Below, piece by piece: positions 28,575-51,540 of a DNA stretch of 64,000 nucleotides. The stretch spans positions 310,001-374,000 of the forward strand of contig WIXG01000022.1 of assembly GCA_009869945.1 (NCBI GenBank). Direction: 5' to 3'. Under the pieces are notes generated by a model, which saw nothing but the letters and a program-made list of their open reading frames with translations, was not told the origin of the DNA and did no database searches. The DNA is from Mesaphorura yosii. Its lineage: Eukaryota; Arthropoda; Collembola; Poduromorpha; Tullbergiidae. The first letter of the stretch is position 1. Every line of letters starts with the position of its first letter. The position numbers and the translations under genes were made by a program.

Positions 28575-31500
28575 GGTTTTATGGCTTTTACCTTGGGGTA
28601 TGAGACTTTTATTGCATCTGCGTACTCATCGTAAATTTCTTAAAACTGGACCATTCTTTGTCCTTTTAAATGGTCAAGGGGTACAAATCATTGCATTGTT
28701 GCTCTTGTGTCCTACAAGCTATGCGAAACAACGGAACAAAGTTCTGCGTTTCAAGTCAAGATGCATGCTGGCATTCGCGAGATCACCAGCATATCCGACC
28801 ATTGCATTTCCCTGTCAGTCACGCGGGAAAGACAAGGTGTACTTGCCATTCAGGCACGCAGATCCGAGTCCATCCAGGGTACTTCAGGCTCCCCGTTATT
28901 GTTGCACTGCACTGTACCTTTTACCACACGGGATTGATAGGCATCCATTATCCGCACGTCATCATCTCATGCCTCGTGTATCCATCAGTTTCTGCGTTCC
29001 CCATCACATGGTATGCAATGCATTATGGTATCCTAAACCAGTTAACATGAACGTGTTACAAAGAAGAATGGCTGCTGCAACAGTTTTTTAGCGCTGTAGT
29101 GCAATGCTGCGTTTCCCGCTTAACAAATTCACGCATTTGCAGTTAAAAGTTATTGTGCTAAATTAAATTATGTAGTGCAAAGTTTTTTGACGAAATTTAC
29201 TAGCGTTCATTAACTTTGATGTAGTGTTAAGGTGTGTGTACGTATACTTTGATTGATTTATTGCAAAGCGGTGAATAAACTCAAAAGCCAATTTTAATTG
29301 CGTTGGTTCTTCATCTTGAACTGAATCAAGTCCCGAGTTGCTGACAGCCAGAGAGAGATCATCAACATGATCATCAGAAAGCTCATGTTAGTATTGAATT
29401 TAGCGTCTTATTTCAGAAATATTGACTGGTGAAGAAGTGGTAAGTCACTTATTGCAGCCTGTTCCCATCTTTTCGGGTACTTGCAACGTTTCAGCAATTT
29501 CTCGCTCGGCTCCACGTTCCACGCCTTGGTAGTAGGTAGAAAGGACTAATGGCTAATAAAATTTAATCGTTTGCTCCTGGAACCTATTATTAACTTGCCC
29601 AGCCTCGTACTTCAGCTTTCTTTCGCTTCATGTGTGCGTGCATGTAGAAGTAGCCAGCATGTATGTTTACACGAACGCAGTGAGGAGTGGCAAAGGGTTA
29701 AATTAGAGGTTGGCCTCTGAAAGAGAGTGCAAGGATGTAATTGATTATTGCTTTGTTTACACATATTTGGACACTTGCACGGGTAAACATTTATTTTATG
29801 GCGTTCCAAGGATCAATTAACAAGATTTATTGCATGCACCGTATGCGCGTATATGTAAATCATTTCGTGCATGTATGACCCTTTCTTTACATAAGGCCAT
29901 GAGAGGGTTCGTTTTATTGCAGTCATAAAACCCTCTGACGGTTCTTTCTTTTGTGTACTTATTGTAGAGCCAAGAAGACAGTACTTTCAGTAAGCGTCTT
30001 ACCGTAGAATCAAGCAAAATCTGGGTTATGACATAAGAATAAGATTTTGACCGGATCCTTGGACATCTTACAATGAACCAAAGCAATAGCAAGGTGACTT
30101 TTCCATTAAATTCTTACATGTTGTAAAACTAAGTATAAGATAATAAAATCACTGTCGCTCGCTTTGGTTATTTTGTCCAATGTTGGTCTGTCATTTAGTC
30201 GTGATTTAAGCACCAACTTGTTCACTTCGTTGTTGATTTTAGTGCTAGAAATTGGATCGGTACGGACGGTGACGTGGTGCAGGTTCCAGAATCAAGGTTT
30301 GATTCAAAGTCCAAGCCAAGGACGTTTCGTGCTTTACCCGGAAGCAGCACGAAATTGCGCTGATGAAAACGATAAGGTAAGCACGATTTTTGAGCAAACA
30401 TTATTTCTCCTCAAAACCGTCCTGAAAACTTCAGTTAACTCAAATGCATAAAAAACATAAATCTTGATGGCGTACGGTCAACTGCGGCCCTTCTTAATTA
30501 AAACCTTAATAATCATGAAGTAATTTAAAATCTTGCTATCATTGGGACTACGATAACATGCGAAACGACTTAAGACATGTACAACTCAATAACATCATAA
30601 ACGCGTATACACACAGAACGAAGGAAGTGGAGAAGTGTATGTTCGCGTATTAACCGGCATAAATGCACTTTCCTCCGTGCCGCGTGCTCTCGCGAGATGC
30701 ACTTTGTATTGGCAATGGGCACTGGCGAATACTTTTATCCATCATCCTTTACCTACCTTACATAATGCATGAGAAACTGGATATGCTCATAAGAGATACT
30801 TTATGTCAAGTCGAGAGTGAGCAGGCCAGGCCACGGAGTTATTTGTGTAATGTTATGTAATGTAGTAACGCTACGCGAATGTAGCGAACAAAGACCGGAA
30901 CTTCTTTAAGTAAAGCGAACCCAGCATTCATCAATCACTTCGGCCCGGTTGACAGACAACTGAAATCCATTAATTACGCATCTTCTCTCGTTTTCGACAT
31001 TTCGTCAACAATGGTACAAGTTTTCGTCTGCTTTTCTTCCTCCTCATCTTCGTACCTTCATTTTACTATGGCTGATCGCTGCGGCCCCAACTTCCTTGCG
31101 CCGCTGCACAGTATTCATAATGCTCACCCTTCTGTCAACTTTCTTTTTCTTGATCACGTTCGTTTCTCAGAGTTTGTGACAAAAAATCAAAGGGCAACTT
31201 TGAATTGAAAAAAGATTGGGCTCAAACCACGACGAAGGAGCAAGAAGCAAGTATTTCTTTTCTTCCTGCAAGATGAATGACAAAAATAATTTCAAAATCA
31301 TTATGGAAGCGTAATTTCAAAGGCAAGCGAGACCTTTGGCGATTAAGGACTGCGAGCTTGTACCCAGCAGGTACTTCTTTCCTGCTCGATGAATAGTAAG
31401 TATTTTGAGATTTGGCTGTACAAATACGAAAATTCAATGCAATTATGAATAAGTTGCACCGTCATCGCGTGATATCGTTGATCTACGCTTGCTTGAACCC

Positions 31501-34500
31501 GAGGTTTCAAGAATCGAGCTCGACAACAATTATAAGTATTTCTCGCTTAGTTTAATCCATGCAGCTTCAAGTTAGTCAATTCTTGCCGGGCAAAGAGACT
31601 CTATTCAGGGCGCCATGATTGGAGGCAAGACTTGAGACATTCCCATTGCTTTCAGTGGGCACGAATTGACTCAAGGACGAGAGTTGCTCCGACCAGAATC
31701 AGTTGACGAACTTTCCTCTCTGATTCCACATTTCTACGCTTCTCTCGCCCGGAAGAAGTGTAACACGATTTCTGGTTACAAAAGAGATTATAAAATGCCA
31801 TACGCTATCCAAATTCATATAATTCATTCTGGAAACTTCAAACCGAAAGCGTAAGCGAAAGTAGTTCAGTCTGACGTGTGTAGGCAGGCGAAATGAAATG
31901 AAAAGCGGGATATCAATAGGAATATAGGAAAGCGGTTTTTCAGTCATGCCATTCGCTCGTCGTTGTATTCGAAAGTGGCATGGCAGGCAGGCGCGAATAC
32001 GCCAAGAGATTGACGTAGCAGACGAAACAGACGAGCAGCCGGCGGTACGGCGGTGAAAGGAGAGTACCTTGTCTAGTATCTGTCAGCGTGGTTCGGAGCG
32101 GTGGTAAAAGCAGGCAACGGGCGCTGCGCCGTCTACGAAAAGAAAGGAGAAAAGAGAGAAAATTCTGATGAGATGACAAGAGGGAAAGTGAAGAGAGAGA
32201 AAATGAGAAAAGAGAGCCAAATGAATGACTAATGGATGGGATGAATTTCAGATTCAAAGAATGGATTCGTTTATTTTGTATAAATGTGTAAGAATTTGTG
32301 CGCCACAGTGCGTCCGGGTTGTCAGTCCACGGCCGCTGCCTACGATTCGCGATTGGCATGCCGACGCCTGTGCACATGGACCTGAAATCTTACTACGCCT
32401 GTACTTGTTATTTGTTATTATGCCCGTGAATCGGATCATAGTTTCGTATTATTGCCCTTGTTGCATCGTGGTCTAAATAATTTTATAAAGAAAGGAAATG
32501 AAAATGAATGAAACCTAATAATGCAGCTGAAGTCTAATCTTAGAGCGATAATTATCCGTTATGCATAGTCCAATGTCGGCTGTGATGGATGACATGTAGC
32601 CACCGAACCAAATTGTATATTATTTGTGCGAAATTGTGGGAAGAGCATTTATTACCATTGTATTGGTTTCGCATTTAGTCGCGTCAGTTGCTTTTGTTTT
32701 CGCCCTTTCATTCAGGCGTGTTTGGCGTAGTTGAATTGAATTTGTTGAAACAGAAGCGTGGTTTAGCGTTCGGACGATTTTAATGAATGGTCCTTGTTTC
32801 ATGAAGGAAAGTTTTGAACTATTTGATGAATGGCATGTTTCTCTTCTCTGTCCAATGCAATCATTGATTTTAGTCCGATTCGAGTCGCCGTATGCAAATT
32901 AGTTCAGGAACAGGAATTATTGCTGAGGATTTCATATCATTGGACTTGCTTTATTGTATTGACAAGCCAAACTAGGCACTTCCGGTTTGCAATCTCATTT
33001 CCTATGATGAGTGCATTTTATAGACAGACGCTGGACCACAAGGATGAAGAATTCAAAATGAATGAGACAAGCACCTGTACAAGTGAACACTCGAGGAGCG
33101 TATTAATTCACTCACTAGCGCAATATTCAAGCCAATTTATATGACTGTGCGTGGCATGTGAGTTTGTATGGATTCCGGAGTCGAGATAGTCGAGAAGCCC
33201 TTCGCCAGTACGAATGCACTCGAAATAGTCCATTCGATTATTAGATTTGAAGGAAAAGATGAGTCAGAGACGAACAAGACAACTTTCGCTGGTCTAGTTC
33301 TTTCTCCTTTCATTTCGATGTCTCGTCTGTTCGACTTTGAAACCCAAAAGAGCAGCGGCAGCTCCTGCGTCATGCCTCGGTTGGTATTTGGCTATTTGAA
33401 TGAGCAGGGAATTTAAGGCATACACCACATCACGTTGCACTACATGCTATGATAACAGCGCGGCATTTGGAGTCAGAGTTTGAAATGCTCGCCTGTGATT
33501 GCAAGAGACCTTGTCAGCCTTAATCAAAAGTTTCATATGTTTTATCCGCTGTGATGGCGATGGTAGTGGTAAAATGTACCGTAATGTGATCGTGGTTGGT
33601 GGCTGATGGAACAGTAACCATTTACAATTATGATTATTGCTTTCTACTGCAGTTTCTTCCCGAACCACTTGCAACTCCTTCCCAACACGGCCCGCGCAGC
33701 CAACCCAAGCCACGTAACAATCAATTTAATATTTATTCATAGCTAAACATGACATGTTAGACGGCAGAACAGGACCTTCGTGTTGGTATTACAATTTGTG
33801 GCTTATGAATGAGAGTTCTAATAAAATCTGACACTTGCAATCGCATATCCCAAGCGCGTTTCTTCGAAGAGAATTTTGCGGTTCATTCGAATTAAACACC
33901 ACAAATATTTTGTGTATTCCGACTCTAATGCCAATAATTGAATTCAGGTGGTATTTCTCGGTAGCTACTGACTCGAATCATGAAAACTCAACTGAACACG
34001 GACGAGTCAAAAATGTGAATGAGTAAAAATGATTGAAATGCATGCAGCTTGATGATGCTTTGATACTTGTCTGCACGGTACTCCACAACATAATGCAGTG
34101 CAGTATTTGTCTTATAGATCGTAATAATAAAAGTCGAAATCTGGCTGTCAGTACTCAAGTCTTTCGCCGAGTACTTTTAACTAAAGCCAGTCCGTCAGTC
34201 TGTACCACGATAACTACGATGCAAACACATAACGCACGGAGCCGTGATGGTTACATTGCTTGCATGTGCTTATTGTGGGGCCTGGCTATTTGGCTAGTTA
34301 CGAACAAGTATTGCGCAAAGGTTGTGGATTGGTTGTGAGTCAATCACGAGGTTTTTCCATGAGGTTGGTTTACTCGCTTGCTCGCCGTGTTTCTCGCGTA
34401 CTCGCTCGTACTCACAGAGCTCGTAGTCTGTATTCCACGATAATAATAATGATAATAATAAAAATACATGCAACGCGGTGAGAAAGTCTCTAAAAATTCT

Positions 34501-35270
34501 ATTCTGCTATTAAAAGTGTGCCAGAGGCTTAGCTTTAGTGTAGTTAGCTGCGATACCAGTTTTAGGGTTGCTATAATTCATTGAAATTACGTCAAATCAT
34601 ACATAGTTCTTCTCTGCGGTTAGAGAAGATCAAAACAAGGAGTACGGCTGGGAAGGCAGCGTGTTACAAAAGAGATCTCATTTCGGTCGTCATCTTCATC
34701 AACACGCATATACGTTCAGGCGGAGTGCAGTGTAGACTTGCTTTTCCTTCGATAAAGTACTCCCTGTAACAATGTGGAGCTTTGGTTTAAGGCTTCTTTC
34801 ACTAAACCAAAATAAGATCAGTTGAGTCTCAACTTTCTCCAAGTCAACACTTCAGACTTGATAGCGGCGGCGGCATCGCATCACACACGTCCATCTCAGA
34901 CACATGTTACTTAGAATCTCCATAAAACTTGATAGAGGTCTTTTAATTCATAAAATAACACAAAAGTTCAGAGTTATCTTCGAATGATCGAGGACAAATT
35001 GAGTTTACGATTTCTCAAGTGTGGTCCACCATAAATTATCGCCTCTCGTCTCGCTAAACATCCGATCGCAGATTACCCCAAGATTCTTGTGCGTTCAGTG
35101 TCGACGTGAGAAAGTCGAGACAACTCAAACTTGTGCGACAAAAGGCAGAAAAGCCGTCGAAGTCTTAAACTTTAATGTTAGAAGATGAAGCGGAACAAAT
35201 TTTAAAAGTTCAGCAAGGTGGAAGTGAATTACATTCGGTGAAAAGTTAAGTACTCGCACATTTCAAGAAA
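28575..35270. other. ftz-Scr intergenic region and Scr 5' leader
   Basis: No supportable gene. Several same-strand frames overlap at 28600-29091 without domains or splice partners and look like chance. The last 200-300 bp before the Scr ATG probably hold its 5' UTR and promoter; an initiator-like TCAGTG (A at 35097) gives a leader of about 170 nt, but I see no TATA box or clear DPE. A purine-rich GAGAG-bearing tract near 32.1 kb is listed separately. Confidence 0.5.
32138..32216. repeat. GA-rich tract upstream of Scr
   Basis: About 79 bp of strongly purine-biased + strand sequence with GAGAG at about 32154, 32193 and 32212. GCCAT/ATGGC words occur at 31948-31952 and 31980-31984. GAGAG is the core of GAGA-factor sites and GCCAT of Pho sites; together they resemble Polycomb-response-element composition. 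This is inference from short words only. Confidence 0.4.
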
Positions 35271-44287
<9,017 letters not shown>

Positions 44288-46377
44288 CCCTCTTAGACAA
44301 TTTTAGGAAACAGATAAGCGTTTTGTTTAGTTTTTTAAACTCATGATTTTTAATATTTCAAGTTTTCCTTCGTCCACACTTAGTTTTGTAAACCAAACGA
44401 ATAGAATATCGCGTATCTCGTTAATCGTAGGACAGTTAGCCATTCTCTTTCACATTTGTCGTTATTTCTTCGTTGGTAAAGACCAAATCCAAAAATTAAT
44501 GTACTTTAAGAGTAGCCAAATCTTTAATCCTTTTCCTCATCCCTTCCATAAAGAAGTCTTCAACTCGGGAATGGAAGACGACGGGGCAGAGAAAGAAATC
44601 CAGCGCTGAATGACATTCAACATTATACAAGGCCAGATTTATTTTGACAACTTCAACTCTACAACTTAAAATTCGAATTTTAGTCGTAGAGTTTTTGCAC
44701 AAAACTATTTTAAGAATCTTGGGACGCTTTACTAGCAATCAAACTAGAATCAGAGTTAATTGGCGTGCGGGATTCTTTCAAATTCTCGAATTTCCTTTAG
44801 TAATTTACAAGGTATCGTATGAGATCTCTACTCTTCTAGGAAGCATTAACTTAACATACTGAATAAGTACATGAACTCAGACCTCTCTGACGAAACGAAG
44901 GCCATCTCATTTTGTCGTGAAGTCTGGGTCTACTTTTAAGGAGCAAAGGGTATTCTGTAATCTAGTGCATAACGATACGATTGCAAATGGTACAGTTATG
45001 AGTTTAGGAAAAGTACGAATTGGAGAAGCAGTTAAGTGATACCAGAAACAGGTAGCATTTTTAAATTTTCATTGAATGAAAGGACGAACACATTTTTATT
45101 GCATTTCTGGCAAGTTGTAAAATTAACGGTCTAAATTGTCGAAAAGTTCAAAAGAAAGGCGTTTTATTTTGAGAATATGGGCTAGGAGATAGTTTGAGTT
45201 ACCATTAGTTTAAAGTGGTGTCAGCTAGCGAATACGAATACGTCTTTAGTTAAAACCGGAAAACAGTATTACGTAAGTTATTAATCTAAGATTTTACCAA
45301 TTTACAAATAGAGTGCTGGCTCGTATACGATTTAAATCTAATTTAGTGATAGGGACACATGTTGCATAGTCGTGGTACTTTGTGTCAATTGTCAAAGCGA
45401 ACTTGACCCGGTCTAACGTATACTAATTGTGTATTTATGAATCTTTCTAGTCACTTTCGATACATTATGTATTTGTTAACCGTGAGCATGAAACGGCGGC
45501 AGCAGTTTTAATTGAGAGGCTTCAGTGGTGGCGGTTCGAAAAATGACAAATTCGATGCACGTCACACCTCCCGTATGATAATCATAACTGATACTCACAG
45601 CATGGAATTATTTATGCGGGGCCATTTCTTTCTCACACCAGCAAATGTACAGGAACAGCAGCTTAGAGTTAATAACTTACAAATTAGCATGAGAAATGAT
45701 CCACCACCGGAATTATTTATCAAAACCAGTATTTGCATTGCACGAGGCGCGGTGTTATCGGCCTAGAATAAAAAATTGTACTTTACGGCTATACCGAAAT
45801 TTTTCTTTTTCCGTTGCCAATTTTTCAGAATCCCATTACAAGCAGGGTTTGTAGGCTGTAAATATTGTACGTGCATGTACTCTAATGCCGCGAGTACTAA
45901 TCTTAATCAGTGTTAATGTAAAGAGAATTAATTAGTGTTTCGTAATGCAAATGCGTATTTATTAATTTCACTTAAGTTACAATCCATCTTTTCTACATTA
46001 GACTCGTTCCGTAGACTAGATAAACGTTAGGCCAACGTTAATGTGAGTAGTGCATGTCTGCCATCATGCTACAATCGTATACGAATAGCGAATTAAAATT
46101 AATTTTAGCCGTAGAAGAAATCTAATTACGGTTTTAATAGAAAAATATATTCTATATGAAGAAAAATTAGAATCATTTATCCACGTGCGAAAAGAATGTA
46201 AATGGTTCATCTGATGAAGCTGGTTCGGTCGTTCGCGTAAGATGCAAAGACAGAGTAATTGATATGAGATGGCTTTCGGATGTTATGCGATTATTATTGT
46301 GTACGTAATTTAATTCTGCGTATTATTCCTTTGTCACGTCAAACCATAAATATAAACCAAGGAAAATTATAAATAAA
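44288..46377 (+). other. Probable Scr 3' UTR and downstream flank
   Basis: AT-rich sequence with no gene. AATAAA signals occur after CTAG near 45766 and in AAATAAAATC near 46371, so the Scr transcript may have a 3' UTR of about 1.5-2.1 kb. The transcript end is not known. Confidence 0.4.
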
Positions 46378-49300
46378 ATCATGTGCGATTCTTTTTTGGA
46401 ACTCGGCTCAGGTCAAGAATTTTTCTAATTATTTCGCTCTTCAGCTGCCGACTACCAACTTCTGAATTGATTTGGCAAGCGGTCGCCGACATGCCATTTC
46501 TGAAATTAGGTGTGAGCTTGTTGATTTAGGAGACGAAAGAATTCTTTGTGCGGACTGGTTTCGCTTGTACGGAGGAAATGTAAAACAGAAACTTGTGAGT
46601 GTTGATTCGGGGTATCGGAACATCTAAATGAGCTCTTGTTTAATGCGATGCACATGCTAAGCTAAGGTTCCAAACTCGACCGTGTAAGAGTCGGTTCATG
46701 TGACGAGCTAATGCAATGGGTACGACTCGAATTGAAAACTAATTTTAAAAGTTGTTTTATTATACTTGCGTCAAGCCGAATATACCTCCAACTTTGACTT
46801 ACAGCTATAAATAAAGAATCTCCTTCAATCCTTTGCGGGTTCGTCTTCCAGACGCATATTCTTTTAATCACGGCCCGAATAATCTGTGCATGTTTGTTTT
46901 CCTTTCGCGAGATACGTATGTAGGTTTCCTGTGACAGATGTAATCTTGAGCTAAAATCGCATGGCATGAACATGCATGCTACTACCGCTACGGTCGCTTC
47001 CTTTTCGCTGTGCCAACTGCCAGAAGCACAGCAACGAACTTTACATCAGGAAATTTCGACCATGTTTTACATTTCGAATCTCCGCACCCAGTAAATGAAA
47101 TTAAAATGGCTATACGTACGAGAGACGAATTTTATTGTCCCGGGCCACATTATAAATTAAGTCTTGCGAATGTGCAAAATTCCTTTCGTCGCACATTCCT
47201 TCGATAATTAAGTCGTGGAATTTCTAATGGAACGTCGAAAAAGAAGAATGCATTTGCGAATTCTTTATGAATGAATTTTCTGCAGGAGCAAGATTAAAAT
47301 TGTTATGAGAATTGGTGAGTTCTGCATTTTGCATGGCTTGTGAGAATATCGCTGAAACGAAAAATATCAGAATTCGGAAACACAGCCGGTATTTTATTTT
47401 GCTGAATGCAGTTGGGCATAATATACAACCTTTTAACTTGTTAACACATCATTTAAAGCTGTCAGTTGATGTCAAACACAAACAGTGGTAGACTAAAAGC
47501 ATCGAATAAATGATATTTGCATCGCAATTTACTGTTAGAATATCGCAAGTAAATGCAGAGCCGAGGAAGCAGGCTTGTGTCGACTTTGGGTGTTTCCTTT
47601 CCGTGTATGCAAGCGAGAAGGATATCAAATCAGCTTAACTGAATCAATTACCGCATAATCCCCTCAAAAACATGGTAATTATCACCGCCAACGCACGCAC
47701 GCGAAGAAGCCAACTCTTTTTTCCACTCTCGGCTTGTCCTCAATGCTTTGTATGTACAACTTCATTCTTCATAATCCTTTTTCGCTGCGAGAGACGCTAA
47801 TGATTGACAGGCCAGTCAGATTACAACTTTCTCGTCTCTCCATGCACAGGACAGGGACCGAACAACATCAACAAAGAAAACGTACGTGGTTTGTCTCCAC
47901 CATGAAAGTATTAACGATGACAGCCTAGCACAGGGCAGGACAGCTAAAATATTTTAATCTACGACATACCACAAGAATCATACACACTTGTTCATTTCAT
48001 GTCTGCAGCGAGAAGTTTTTAAAAAACACTTTAAAATCAACATATCAAACACGGTCGGTTCGCTCTCGTCTTACTGGATTTCTCTTTCAGGATTAACAAC
48101 TAAACTACGAGACGGCCAGACGTTGACGTACTTCGTTGCCTGGCTCTTGCACATGGTTTATTTTCGGATGATTCACAATATTTGTGGTAAATTATTCCCT
48201 CCACGTTACGTGGACGTGGAATACGGACTCGGTTTACTGGATTCTACCAAAATATTATATGTGATGAAAGAAAATATGCACGCTGTTCATCGTGCATCAG
48301 TCCGAGTTTCCCTGCGCTGAGTGTTGTGCTGTTCTCCTGATAAGATACAGCATGTCATCAACTTGTACCTTTGTGTCAAGGAATCCAGTACACGACAGAG
48401 TCTGTGCTGTCGCTGTCGTGGCCTGCGATTAGCAACGTACTAATAACGCTGCCAGTAATACGTCTTCTTCAAATCTGTGCAACAAAAATATGTCCAGTAC
48501 ACAATGCAATGTCATGAATGGTGAAGAGAGATAAAAACTTGAACAATGGGACAAAATATCTAAGAAACTACTACTACGACCAGGACCGTGTTGGACATCG
48601 AACAAGCTTTCCACGGTATAACACAACAGCCCATATAAACATGTTTAATATTTTCGGTGGGCAAAGCACGGAGCAGGTCAAAAGAAATTACAACATTCTT
48701 GCAAAAATTGAATCGCATAAAATCTTGGATCTCACAATGACGTGTCGCATATTTTAATCTGATGTTCACAGCCTGAATTCTTAAGATTTGACTCAATACT
48801 GCAGGTAAGCTAAGCAGGTACCCGGTGAACGTTGAAGCTGGCCCGTGCCATGACGTCGGTATGGTGCCGTTTGCAATTATAAACTCTTGAGCAGAACAAC
48901 TGGCAACTGGTAAACAACATCACAAGCAGCATCATTAATTCAAGACATGCTTGTAATTACAGGGTTTTCGGGACGTCTTCATTTCAAAGAATTTGACGAA
49001 TTAACGTTGCAAGTCGATCGCACGCACGCCCGACGCCGAGTGCCTCCTCTATCCAGAACTAAAGGTGCGGAACCATTTGTGAAAATTGAGAATCCATTAA
49101 ACCCATGGTTGAAAGGAGTTTCCCGACAACGTCAGTCAAGTAAGGTCAAGGAGGAAACATGAAGGAGCCAGAAAGTCCCTTCCTCGCTCAGAAAAACTCC
49201 AGACATACTAATAATCCTCTGCCGCACTTCCACAACACATCAAGCACAACGCAAGACAAGTATTATGAATAAAAATTCGTAATATGCAGTTTAGCGTTTA

Positions 49301-50940
49301 GTAAGTTGAATGGCAGCCAAGAAACAGAGAGAAAATAGTGAAATGACGGATTGAAATTGATCGATGGCTCCTTTATTGTGAAAACTTTAGGTTTCAACCT
49401 TCAATGCTCGATTTTCAGTTCAGCAGGAATGGAAAGGAACGCAGAGCACGGTTTTATTGGAGGAGCGATTGGCAACATCACGTGAGACAATTTTGTACGC
49501 TTTCATCTTACCGGAATTAATGCCAATGCTTTTTGTATTAGTTGCAAATCTTGGAATTGAAATTCATTCAACAACGAACACGTCTGGTGATGGCGTTTGG
49601 GTACATTTTGGTATTCAGTATCGGAGAGGAAGAAACTGAAGTCTGACATGAAAATGGTCTGAAAATGATGGAAATGTGATGCGATCGAATCCTCCTCTTG
49701 CATTTCACTGCTGTGAACGGGAATTCGGTCTTGCAACCATACCGATGCATTCTTTCGCTGCGTTGCTTGCTTGGCTAGTAAGAGCACAATGTTTGGGATA
49801 CATTTTCTAGTTGATATACATCAGGCTTCCTGAAAATAAGAAAAGAGAACACGAGAGTCTTCCAGGAACATGACATCCTTGCCTGAAATTAAATGATGAA
49901 TGAAAGGTTTACCCTTCTCGTTTTTTTGCGATACAGCGAACTGCATTGCATGGTAATGTTTAGTTCCTTTTCTTGAGCGTACCAAGTAGCAAGTTACACA
50001 GCTATAAATGTAATCGCATTAAATATAGAACAGATCTAGCAGGAAGAAGCCGGCTGAGATTATTGTGCATTGTGCAGAAAACCTCTCCGGTATGAGAACA
50101 GTACCCGAGAAAAATTAACTCGCCACGCCAATTGCAGGACTATGACTTGGACTCCAGTCCAGCTATTCACTAATTCGATAATTGCATGTGGAATTAATTC
50201 CATTTCAATTATCAACAATGAAATCTGAGCAAGCCAAGATCTGAAATGCCCGTCAGTTTGTGTTTTGCATTCTGATCGAAATTCGCCGGTACGAATGTGT
50301 ATGGTGTTTGGTCCAAAACATTTTGCACAATAAAGTGCAACTGAAAAGGTATCAATGATCACTGCGGTTGGTCTTAGCGGTATTCGAAATCTACTGTTAG
50401 GCTGTGTAAACATGTAACATGCGCTATTTTGAACCATTTCATAGTTCACTAGGAAGTCAAAAGCCAAAAGCAAGCGCGCAGGGTGCAGGCGTACGCACGC
50501 AACATAAATCGTAATATACGAGAAGAAAGAAAAACAACAATTTGTCAAGTTAAACTCAATTTAGAGTACCGAAAAAGAACGCTCGCTCGAGTGACTGAAT
50601 AATTATGCAAATATTAGACAAATGACTTCTTCCTTACAATTTCGCTTTCGCTACAAAACACAAGAACACACCATCACCATCTCACCCTTGGGCTCAGCCT
50701 TTTCCGACTTTTCAAGCTGAAAATTGCAGTTGAAAGGAGCCGGCGTACTCATTCGTTCGGCCGACACAAGGTGCAACAATTTCTCGTGTTTATTTTGTTT
50801 TTCGGTTTAGTGCGGTGGTTAGAAACAATTTGAATTCCTTACACAAAAGAATGCGCAGGCATTGAAAGCATGACAAATGCAATTACAATACAACATTAGA
50901 AAGTTGGAGAAAGGTTGAAGAATTCCTTTGCAAGAAATAA
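46378..50940. other. Gene-free stretch right of Scr
   Basis: Nothing I can support as a gene. The longest frame (162 codons, minus, 50060-50548) has no domain or splice context. I looked specifically for Dfd (homeobox, YPWM) and for mir-10 (ACCCTGTAGATCC in either direction) and found neither. Confidence 0.5.
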
Positions 50941-51194
50941 AGTTTACTCCGTAACACTTTCTTCAACAACACTTCTACCAGAAGTGTAAATGCCGATGAA
51001 ATTGAACGGAAAATTCTAAGATCCTGGAGCTTAGAGCGTGTAGAAAATTATGCTACGAGTGGACCTGAATTCGGGTTGTTTTATTATCCAACTTATTGCG
51101 GATTGGTGTACACACGTGCGGTTAAAATTTATAACTTAATTGGAGGAGTATCCAGGGTCAATCCTAAAATTCGTCCAGTCGGCCCCAACCACTG
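50941..51194 (+). other. Coding-like open stretch without start codon
   Basis: An 84-codon frame on the + strand is open from AGT 50941 to the TGA at 51192-51194, just after a TAA at 50938. It has no ATG, and reads like protein (for example EIERKILRSWSLERVENY, GPEFGLFYYPTYCGLVYTR). It could be a 3' exon entered at the AAAG just before it, a decayed gene copy, or chance. I do not recognise it. The short ORF at 51288 lies 94 nt further on in the same direction. Confidence 0.3.
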
Positions 51195-51287
51195 ACCTAA
51201 TTTCACCACATTTCTCATTATGTGGTAGGTTCGATTAAAATTGCTGTTAACCCTTTGGTCTGAATTTGAATGCTTTCTTTTATAGAC

Positions 51288-51446
51288 ATGGAGGAATCAA
51301 ATGTAGAGACCAGGGATCTGACCGATCAAGAGTGGACACAATTACGCGAAAACGCAGCTAATCAGCACACAGTAGGGAGCGAAACCTATACGAAACAAAA
51401 TCTATACTTTAATTTTGTAACAGAACTTATATGCTTACTTGACTGA
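51288..51446 (+). CDS. Small ORF, unknown function
   Basis: 52 codons from ATG 51288 to TGA 51444-51446. The ATG follows an acceptor-like TTTTATAG (ending 51285), so it may be a terminal exon. The product is polar and acidic at its start (MEESNVETRDLTDQEW) with no signal peptide or known domain. It does not join the open stretch at 50941-51194 in a phase I can prove. Possibly chance. Confidence 0.25.
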   Translation: MEESNVETRDLTDQEWTQLRENAANQHTVGSETYTKQNLYFNFVTELICLLD

Positions 51447-51540
51447 TGATGTTAACTTTGAGTAGAACCTTTAGAGATAATGGAACTAGTTTATTGCAAA
51501 CCCTGAAAGCCTTTCCAATTAAGTTTAGTCTTAGGAAATA

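Noticed and set aside
28600-29091. Three overlapping + strand frames (up to 163 codons) after ftz
   Set aside because: All three frames are open together, none has domains or partner exons, and they fall beyond the ftz poly(A) signals.
50060-50548. 162-codon minus frame
   Set aside because: No domain, no splice context, no poly(A) signal; protein-like composition is weak.
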